This document shows, one piece after another, positions 55,334 through 64,000 of a stretch of 64,000 nucleotides of DNA. Position 1 is the stretch's first letter, and the number at the start of each line of letters is the position of its first letter. The stretch lies in contig JAPTYO010000007.1 in assembly GCA_036873135.1 (NCBI GenBank), forward strand, positions 4,074,763 through 4,138,762, written 5' to 3'. The stretch is from Clarkia xantiana subsp. parviflora (Eukaryota > Streptophyta > Magnoliopsida > Myrtales > Onagraceae). The notes under the pieces were generated by a model. That model worked only from the letters and a program-made list of their open reading frames with translations. It searched no databases and had not been told where the DNA came from. The position numbers and the translations under genes are program-made.

Positions 55334-56779
55334 GACTGTAACTAGAGCTGAGAAAATCAGATTCGTATTACTTCGAAATATGGTCAAATACCAAATAGTT
55401 AACTTGACTTTCTTAAAAGTGTAAACAATTAGTTCAATTTTTTAGGGTAAACAATTAGTTAGACTTTTTCAAAAGTAGTAATTAGATCGCTTTATTATTA
55501 TTATTATTAATTTGTTAAAAACCATAGAGTTCCTTATATGAAAAGCATGTGACTGACTGAAACTTGGTGTTAATATTTTTATAACAAAATACATATGTCC
55601 ATCATTTTTTGGCTGAATGTCCATTTTTGCCGAAGCACTTCAAAATTATTTTACTTGAATCGATTCGCTCCCTAAAGATGAATTCCTCTTACGAAATCTC
55701 CGAATGAGCATATTTGTGTACCAACCGCCGACGATGAGGACGTACGGTGTGTAAAATTTATTAATTATGCGTCATCGCGTGAGAAATTTCATTAGTTTTT
55801 ATATGGAAAATTAACAAATCTAACTAATTTTTTTACTTTCGAAAAAAAAATTACCTAGTTATTTACTGGAAAAAAAAGTCCAATTAACGATTTGCAGTTT
55901 GCACTTATGTTAAAAGTTTAGATTAGTATTTAACACTTTGAAATATATATTATTAAATTAAACAAAAAAAAGCCCGCCCCAAATGGGCCTTTTTCATTGA
56001 ATTGAGCTCAGGTACTAAATTGGGAAGCCCGAAAACTTGGCTCGGTCCCTTTTTCATAAAAGACCCTCTCGTCTCGAACCCAACCTTAACTAATGCCATT
56101 AACTGTATTATATTTATTTATATTTTCTTTCTGAAATTTGTGAAAATAAAACTTAGGAAAGAAAATTTAGGATGTACACCAACACAGACTCACACTGTGA
56201 GAAATCCAACCTCAACTATTGACGATGTGCACATTTAAAATCATACATTTGCATCTGCAATTTTTATTTTAATTAATAATAATTTAATCCTACACTAAAC
56301 AAAATCTTGACTACCCCTAACATACTAGAGCTAGGTCGACCCATTCTTGGGTTCACCATACTGATTGTTTCTTTTTTTTAAAAAAAAAACTCGCAATGCA
56401 TGATATGAAATGCGTAGTATAATAAAATACGAATAATAACAATTTCGTAACGCGATTGATTGGTCAATCTGATTTAGGCTATCCAGCCTGGATCAATAGA
56501 GTACAACAATCCCAGTATGGGACAGTCTCAAGCCAGGCCTAGGACCTCTAAACCTGAATTTGGCCACGCACACACACCTACTATTTTTTATTTATTTAAT
56601 TATTGCAAATATATATAATGTTTGTCACGTTTTTTTTTTTCCATCTTAAATATATATTATGGTGCCATAAATTTACAAAATTATTCCATCTTATCAATAT
56701 ATATATATATATGAGATAAATATTACAAATTAACAATTATTAGAGCTTTGTTCCATTTTATTTAATCTCTCTATGATAA
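55334..56779. other. Intergenic between the MITE and ALMT gene 3
   Basis: No gene recognised. Short open frames such as 56002-56238 have no recognisable domain and unremarkable composition. Confidence 0.45.
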
Positions 56780-59741
56780 TTAGTCATTGCGGACCCCAGA
56801 AGGCGCCGATGCCGGAAAAGCAGGTGAAGCCACCGGAGTAGCATTAGAACTCCCGTTCTCCGGCAAGGCAGACACCGCCGGTTCATCTATTATTTCTAAA
56901 GCAACGTGTGGGCAGGAATCATCGAGTGTTGGCTCAACACGTCCCGAAGGCCGTTTTTCGGGTTTGAACTTAGCAAGACGTGCGAGTTCATGAACAGCTT
57001 CGGCAACCTTCTCCGTGCAGTCGACCACATCAATCAGTAACGAAGCTACCGTGCCACAAGGCAATATCGCAAGCAAATCTTCATCCATCCAAAACCCGTC
57101 TTTTAGCGACGCTTTGAGCTCCGCGACGAAGTTTCGGGCATTTTTAAGGTGGAGGTCGGGGTTTCGTTTCTGGGTCATTGTCTTCACTGCTGCTGATAGT
57201 TCCTTTAGGGCTTTGCCTGTCTCGGAGCTTATGTTCTTGCATGTTTCCTCGATTTGTTCTCGTATTTGTACCGGTGCCTGAAGAAGAAAAAAAAAAAAAA
57301 ACTTAGTACAACATCATTCAATTAAAGAAATCGCGGAAATCAGTTTTGTTGTTTTTCACTATTTTCATTTAAAAACAGATTTTTTAAATATCAAATAAGT
57401 TTAAACTATTAGCAACAAATTTGATACTTAGGAATAGTTGAAAACACAAATTTTTTGTTGCTTAAAATGTCAATTATATGCCAAAATTAATTTAAAAAAG
57501 TTGAAAATAACAAATCTGATAGTTGGTACACCAAATATCAACATTTTAAATCAGAAACAATGATTAGCTAGCAACATTACTTATAATTGATACTTTTTTT
57601 AGATTCTTAATCTCTGAATTTGTATACTACTTGTTCTGCAAGTTACTAGTTTTTTTTTGTTTTACCAATTTGCAAGTTACTAGTTAAACTTTTTTCGCCA
57701 CTATACAGTAACCAGCGTAGTTGAACTACTTCGGTCAATTTTTCAGTTAGTTTCGATATAATATTTTAAAAATTATTATATCACCTTAAATTTTCTGTTA
57801 TGACCCCAACTTTTATACCAAATCAAATAACTCTTAAAATTCTTTAGATAAAACTAACCCTAAACTTTCAAATCGAGAACAAATTCTGCGGGCAGTTTGG
57901 CATTTAACCCTAAACATAAGAGAGTGTGGTTGAATTTATAAAAACTCACAGTACGTACCTTAGCATCATTGTTTAGGTGAGCATGGAGAGCATCGATCCT
58001 ATATGCGCATTGCCGGATTAGGGCACCAAGTTTAAGGTATTGTTGCCAAGGGTGGCGAAACCGAAACTTTCCGTGACACGGTTCCCAGCTTGCGAAGGTG
58101 GCCATGGCATCTTCGATACCTTTTGAGGCGAGAACGCTTTTGTATCCTTGAAGAGATCGACCACCATTAATGGTGTTACCCTCTCCTATTTTGAAGTATA
58201 CGTCTCCAAACCCTATTAATCATGAAGTGGGTGGTTGTCAACTAGTGAATAGTTTCATTCTGTTCACTTTTGTAAATTTAAAAAGCTTTTAGCGACACTT
58301 ATGGATACAATGTTCAATTACAACGTTTTTAGAACATGTTGATGCAGTTAGCTAATGGTTGCTATATATAGTAACCTTAATAAACATGTTGGTTATGCAT
58401 TTTCGTACTTTTCCTATACTTGTATTGAAGAACAATTAGACAAATCATTTGATATATTTACCTTCAAGGAAGCTCCCAAGTTTGTCAATATTAAGAGCAA
58501 TAAGGTTGTGAAGATTCTCCCCGGCCCATACCGGACATATCCCGATCGAAACAATGACGCATAACGCGCCTCCAATTAACACCGTCGTTAGCCTGTTATA
58601 TGCCATTTTCAAAACATCCTCCTCTCGAAACCCAGACACTGATACCATGCAGAATGTGAGTATGAAGATCATCATCCCGTAGTCATATTTCGCCTTAATC
58701 TTCGGAACAAACCTCAAAAATGTCGAGGCCGTGGCTGCAAATATGATCAGTGTCCATAAATTTTATTAGCCAATACTCGAAATCTTTCAATCGATAATAA
58801 TGCACTTGAGTACGATCGAGTAATTTTACCTACTAGAAAGACGAAGACCGAAAGTAGAACCGATTCGGGTGCCCTATCCACTAAACTCGCCAAGCGATGA
58901 ACTCCTAGAGCAAGGCTACCAGCTAGAATAGTTGCAGCCCCTCTGCTTAGAGCCTTACCAAGTGTACCCCCTGAAAAAAGTTGCATCATATATACCATGT
59001 TATACACATCTTATATCGAGTTTCAATGATTCTAAGCATATATGTGTTAGTAACCTATTTGGTTAATTTCATGTGAACTTTCACTACGAGAAAACTAGCT
59101 TCTTATGACGGTCGGAATAATTTCTCGTGACGCTAAAACGCGTCATCATAAAATTATAGACATTTTGCCAACGGAAGAACAAATGTCCTTTCAAATCAAC
59201 GTCGTGAAAAATACTGCAACGCTTGCAGCAAGCGTCGCAAAGCTCTTAATTACGTTTTTTCTTGCATCGCCGGTGAATGCAAGTATCAATACACAAATAA
59301 TAGTTTTTTTCTTAAAAATGTGTTACCTAAAAATTAACAATGTTTTATAAAACGTCAAAATAGTATAAGAAGAAACGACGCCACTATAAAGTGTTACCAA
59401 ATTTGAATATCTGATTACTGTAAAGAATGTTTACGATGTTTAAGCAAGCGTCGGCAATGAAACGTACCTACAGTAAACTCGAAGACAACGACGACAGTCA
59501 TTACAGTCCATATTGCAGTATCCTCAAAGTTATCATAGACTGGCTCTAAGTAGTACATGACTGAGACCAAAGTGAGGGCTAGTCCCACTTTGAGGGAGTG
59601 AGTGACCCTTCTTGGATCATCTCTTGCAAGCTCTCTTCCACTCCTTGCCATGTCAGCCACCTTGGTCGCAATTTTCGCAGGCATCGATCTCAGCCGGCTG
59701 CAGCTTCGAACTCCGGTTTGTGTGGATGCTTCCATTTCCAT
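56780..59741 (-). CDS. Aluminium-activated malate transporter family (ALMT gene 3 of 3)
   Basis: Five exons, 59468-59741, 58830-58970, 58462-58734, 57959-58212 and 56780-57277, give 479 residues in frame. Family signatures are [55 protein letters not shown] and WEPCHGKFRF. The C-terminus is Pro/Ala/Ser-rich and differs from the other two copies. The start MEMEAS matches gene 1 (MEMAT); another in-frame Met lies three codons upstream at 59750. Intron 1 holds a CACTA-like sequence starting cactacgagaaaac near 59084. The last intron (57278-57958) holds a relative of the MITE at 36083-36410. Confidence 0.93.
57360..57612. mobile_element. Relative of the 36083-36410 MITE, in the last intron of ALMT gene 3
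   Basis: Shared phrases include aatatcaacattttaaa, gattagcaacat and a degraded right end tagattcttaatct. The left end is not clear. Similarity is by eye and moderate. Confidence 0.5.
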
Positions 59742-59849
59742 AACCAACACAAATTAAAACAACTGAATGAACTACTTGTGTTTGCTTGGAGTGTGTGTTA
59801 AGGAGTGAGAGGGAGAGTTTGCTATAAGAGATGCAATGGCACTCTCATT

Positions 59850-60248
59850 TATATCAAATGAATAATGTGTGGGGGAGCTAGCAAAACATTTTTTTAGTAA
59901 TTCTTCTAGTGACTATATTTGACTCTTAATTAGGAAAAATAAATTGCTGTAATAATATTATTTGATCAGGGGCTATCCATGATTTAGTGAACTTAGGCAA
60001 TTAACACAGTTGGAGATCACAGGTGACTACATTTGACTACTTGCAATACTTTAATTTGAACTAGCTAGCTAGCTAGAGAAAGAATACAAAACTTATATAC
60101 GTACGGCTATACCTTATTTTAAATGTTATCTTGAGAAATTTAATAATTTTTAGAAGCTATTGGAAGCCCTATTTATTATAAGAAATAATCATACTACTTG
60201 TTTTTAATATAAAATAAATAAATACTTTTTTTTATGACAAGTATATAT
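59850..60248. other. Promoter region of ALMT gene 3
   Basis: AT-rich sequence upstream of the minus-strand gene; it includes a ctagctagctagctag tract near 60062. No gene. Confidence 0.4.
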
Positions 60249-60529
60249 CACTACAAGAAATTTAGCAACTTGTGACGACTTTTTTTAAGGAATCAGTCCC
60301 TCATATATTAAAAAAAAAATCACGGAATTTATAATTTTTTGAGGGAAATTCTTTAGAAAACCCAAATTTTGTAAGGGTTTTCACGGAAGTTTCTAACTAA
60401 GGTTTTTTTGTTAAGAGTCATTCTCTTATGTAATTTTTATTTGTAAGGAATTTTCTCCATAACCTTACAAATAAAGTTATACGTCTCTCACAAATAAATC
60501 TGTCACAAACAACTAGATTTCTTGTAGTG
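60249..60529. mobile_element. CACTA-type MITE (281 bp)
   Basis: The termini CACTACAAGAAATTTAG and CTAGATTTCTTGTAGTG are inverted repeats with the CACTA signature. The 3-bp direct repeat TAT flanks it (60246-60248 and 60530-60532). Internal ttgtaagg/ttttcacgg stretches may be subterminal repeats. No coding content. Confidence 0.9.
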
Positions 60530-60532
60530 TAT

Positions 60533-62975
60533 ATATAGTGAGGACCGATGTATTAAAAATATATATGTTTAACTATTTCTTTCGTATTATTATATCTTAA
60601 TATGTGTTATATCACCATGCATGAAAGAAAAAAAAAACGTAAAAGAAATGTTATTTAGGGATCTCATTTCAACATATTCATGAAAGCTTATCTAGAGCGA
60701 GCCTTGATGCTGTTGATCTCATAGCTTATCTAGCTTGAGATCCTTGTCACTTTAGTGAATTACATCTTACCAATTAGCTTATTATGCACCGTCCACCATA
60801 TCTCATGGCAATTCGTACGGTATCGTGTCGTGCTTTTCTATTTCGTGTTGTATCAAAATTTAATTCACCTTATTTCCGTGTCGCACCAAACTATCATATT
60901 GTCATTTCTGTATGATATGTGTGTGACATTAAAGTTGATCTGTTTAGAAAATCAATGATACAAATATTACGTGTTTAGCTAAAACTTTTTCAATGTTAAA
61001 AACTGATTTAAAATATCATATTTTGATAAATAAATTCAGATTAATGGAAAAACAAATCTAATCAGAACCAGTTGATTTGAATCAATTTAGAACTAGACCA
61101 AACTACTTCTCAAAAAATAAAATAAAAATGGTATCAAATCCCGTTTAAAAAGTCGAACAAAGTTCAAACCAGTTCACCAAACGAATTGGGTTATGGGTAT
61201 ACGGTACCTCAACTTAAGTTATAGTAATCTTACTTTTTTATTTATTAGGATAAGATAACTCATATAATTTTATAACACACATGGTGTGTTTGGTCCATAT
61301 ATATATTGCATTGAGTATGGGTAATAACATAAAATATATATTAATTTAAGTATTTAGTTGTAATACTGATAATATTATTGAGTTTATAAGTAAATAGTAA
61401 ATTTCAGATAACTTTCTCATGTTTAGTGAGGACATGCAACTTTGAACAACACGGACATGCTTAAGAATCGATTTTAATCATTTTAGAGAGTTGTTTTAAA
61501 CACTAAATTTTTCGGTCAACCAATGGTATGAAAAAAAAAACTAGCTCGGTTACGGTTCGTATAGTTAAACATAATTGCTAACTGAAAGTAATTTCCAATC
61601 TGATAAAGAAATTAGTTGATACTTGATATGTTCTTTAAAAATTATATATATATAAATAATAGAGTGATATATCCATTTTTATTTTATTATTATGTGTGAT
61701 GTGGATGTGTAATGGAATTGATGAAGATTCCCTTCAGTACCCTTCTAATAAACTCGATCCAAAACGTGGAAAATGATTACTGATAACTGATAAGTTCATA
61801 TTTTATATATATTCCAGAAGAAGCAAACAACGTTGATATATGTCAGCAACAGCACAGACAGAAATTATTCCCTGTGTTTCCAGAGAAGACACGTTTAAGA
61901 CGTGGGTTTTCGGTTTCTTCTTCTTGTCCCCCGCAGTGGTTGGCGATGCACAACTGATATTCAAGACAACGTGGTCAATACTGCTTGAGGAAATTCTTTA
62001 GACTCAAGTCAACACATACAAGAACTAATTAGAAGCCTAACTGAGACCTTCTCGATGGTTCATTTAAAATAAATGTAACTATTCACGCGATAATATTGCT
62101 TTGACTAATTACGTACGTAAACACCATATATATAAATAGCTTGCATGCATGGTAAAGCTATCTTGTGTAATTTATTTGCTGACACGGATGAATTTAGTTA
62201 CTTTCTTTGAATTAATTTATTGGCCCGGTTTCGATGTACAATTTGACAAGTTATTATAACGAAATATAAACTTCAAATATTTAGATTATAATACAGCAAT
62301 TAGAACTAAGTGTACAAATACCAACACCGACACCACTCAATGGCTATATAGCTTTACTCGAATCAATCACATGCCGGATCGGTGGTTAATAATTAGAAGA
62401 TTTGGAGCAACATATATATATTTTTGTTCTTTAAAATAAAGAGATTACATTTATACTATTAAGGCTCATTAACTTAGTTTGTAATTATGTAATCATCATA
62501 TATTATAACCGGATCTTAGAGCAACCCCTCAGTGAGCCGTTTCCATATATTGCGCTTCGCAATTTTAAATGAGAAGTGTTAGTGTTAAAATTTCCCACAT
62601 GCTATGGCTTTTTCAATATATGATTCACTTTTGAGAAAGCAAAATGCTTTTATTAGTTGATTCAACCTAACGGTAAGTTTAGTTGTTTTAAAAAACCTGC
62701 CATATCAATGATATATAGCTCATAATCTGATTCAAACCGTCGATCCGCTCCCATTTTGATAACTATGAATATACAATAAAAACGATCATAGGAGCTATTG
62801 TAGATATTTCTTTAAAACCGCAAAATAAGCATTTCATCATTTTCATGTAATAACTAATAAATTCTTCATAAGAAAAGATTTTACAACTTTCTTAGATAGC
62901 TAATCATATCTCTTAACTACATAATATAGAACGGTTGATGGACTTACATGCCCTATCAAGCATATGGATTTCATC
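60533..62975. other. Intergenic, no gene seen
   Basis: AT-rich. The phrase acacgtttaagacgtgggttttc near 61887-61910 resembles gacacgttttcgaacgtggtggg upstream of ALMT gene 2 (about 54090), so the duplicated ALMT unit may have extended this far. I could not define more. Confidence 0.4.
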
Positions 62976-63496
62976 TTAATTAGTTATCCTTGAGTTTTGC
63001 AATGATCGACTTGATCTTATTACTGTCAATGGTTTCTCGAAACACATGTCGAGCCCAGCTGCCTTGAATGCCTCTAGTTGACTTCCATCAGAAGTTGTAG
63101 TAACTCCAACGATCAAACTTTTAATGCTCATCTCACGAATCTCTTTTGTAGCCTAATAAAAATATTCATTTCACATATTATCTTCGTATCTATTATTTTC
63201 ACCTAAAAATATTCATTTCACATATAATCACTTACCTCAATTCCATTCTTAACCGGCATTTCCATGTCCATCAAAATGACGTCAAAAGATTTCACAGAAC
63301 GACATATTTCCACAGCAATTTTTCCATTTTTAGCCACATGAATCTCTACTTTCAAGCCAACCTTGTTCATAAGCTTAGTGTGAATTTTTTGAATGATCGG
63401 ATCGTCGTCCACAACTAGCACATGAAGCAAATTGTTCTCACTAACACTAGCTTCAACCTTCTTCGAGCCAGATGCAATTTGAGCTTGATCGGTCAT
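62976..63496 (-). CDS. Type-C response regulator (ARR22/ARR24-like), C-terminus apparently frameshifted
   Basis: Two exons, 63236-63496 and 62976-63152, give 145 residues. It is a stand-alone receiver domain: acidic triad at 30-32 (LVVDDDP), phosphoacceptor Asp77 (ILMDMEMP), Thr in VGVTTTS and Lys127 (FEKPLT). No DNA-binding output domain is present, and length and sequence fit the plant type-C class, which takes phosphate from histidine-phosphotransfer proteins in cytokinin-type phosphorelays. After KPLTV the frame reads an unrelated basic tail. Adding one A in gtaataag (about 63022) restores a regular amphipathic end (NKIKSIIAKLKDN, then stop). The start at Met 63496 is preceded by a possible leader-intron acceptor; an upstream Met at 63559 is less likely. 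Confidence 0.82.
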
Positions 63497-63559
63497 GATT
63501 CTCCTGATAGCATTTACAAATAATATCAAACTAGTCAATTGATAATGTAGCATGCTCAA

Positions 63560-64000
63560 TATATAAAGTAAAATTTCATAAATAGAAAAAAATACCCAAA
63601 TTCTAGTTATATATCAATTATCATGTGCCATTTTATTAGGATAAATAATTACTTACTAGAAGAATATATATGTTGAGTTGTATATCAGACGAAAGTTTCT
63701 TTTTAATTTATGTGAATCACAAATGAATTCTTTAAAAGCTTCATTAAATGAAATGTAATCCACTCATACTATTATGTTCAATTTTACAACAAAAATAATG
63801 GGAAAAGCATGACGAATGTGTGCACTATGTTTGCATGATTAAGTAAATAGTCATAGTATTAGTATGTTTTGCATCAGGTATGCGTTTTATTTGGTTTTGC
63901 TAATAAGTTGTCGTTTTATATAAATTGAGGTGACAGGTGGGCAATGGTATAACAAACAAATAAATTTTAAATTAATATGAAATTTAAAAATGTTATATAA
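63560..64000. other. Upstream region of the response regulator
   Basis: AT-rich; it probably contains a 5'-leader exon and promoter of the minus-strand gene. Nothing specific seen. Confidence 0.4.

Noticed and set aside
59084..59392. Complete CACTA MITE in intron 1 of ALMT gene 3
   Set aside because: The left end is CACTA-like, but the proposed right end (cactataaagtg) is a poor match and the 3-bp flanks differ.

Overview
The window is nuclear DNA of a flowering plant, most likely a eudicot. Genes are split by GT-AG introns, intergenic DNA is AT-rich, and non-autonomous transposons (Helitron, hAT, MULE-like, CACTA, PIF/Harbinger-like) fill the gaps. Plant-specific families are present: class III peroxidase, ALMT, DDM1, GIR-type repressor and a type-C response regulator. 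I cannot name the species.

Layout. 1-10.6 kb: a tandem array of class III peroxidase genes carrying a proline-rich, extensin-like C-terminal tail. One copy is cut by the window edge (tail only), one is complete (7944-9637) and one is a promoter-plus-start remnant (about 10302-10576). A pair of nested, opposite-strand Helitrons (outer 1122-7094, inner 4163-6614) separates the first two. 11.4-16.6 kb (-): a 14-exon nicalin gene. 17.7-19.4 kb (-): a multipass membrane protein gene of unknown function with two apparent one-base deletions. 22.5-23.4 kb (+): a small GIR1-like EAR repressor. 24.7-29.5 kb: AT-rich, no gene seen. 29.8-30.6 kb (+): an intronless CAF1 deadenylase. 31.4-33.6 kb (-): a probable plastid multipass membrane protein. 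35.6-37.1 kb (-): a conserved 80-residue protein. 38.0-42.5 kb (-): a 15-exon DDM1 chromatin remodeller. 43.4-59.8 kb (-): three complete tandem ALMT anion-channel genes with the same five-exon structure, separated and invaded by transposons. 63.0-63.5 kb (-): a type-C response regulator with an apparent one-base deletion near its end.

The genes do not form one pathway. Two local families (peroxidase-extensin and ALMT) have grown by tandem duplication; the rest are unrelated housekeeping or regulatory genes. I assembled exons by hand from splice sites, reading-frame continuity and family motifs. Three genes need a single base restored in a short homopolymer to keep frame, which looks more like long-read consensus error than three independent mutations.

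I saw no convincing undescribed system. The most unusual items are the peroxidase-extensin fusion array, the nested Helitron pair, and a MULE-like family whose core is an array of short GATC-centred palindromes.
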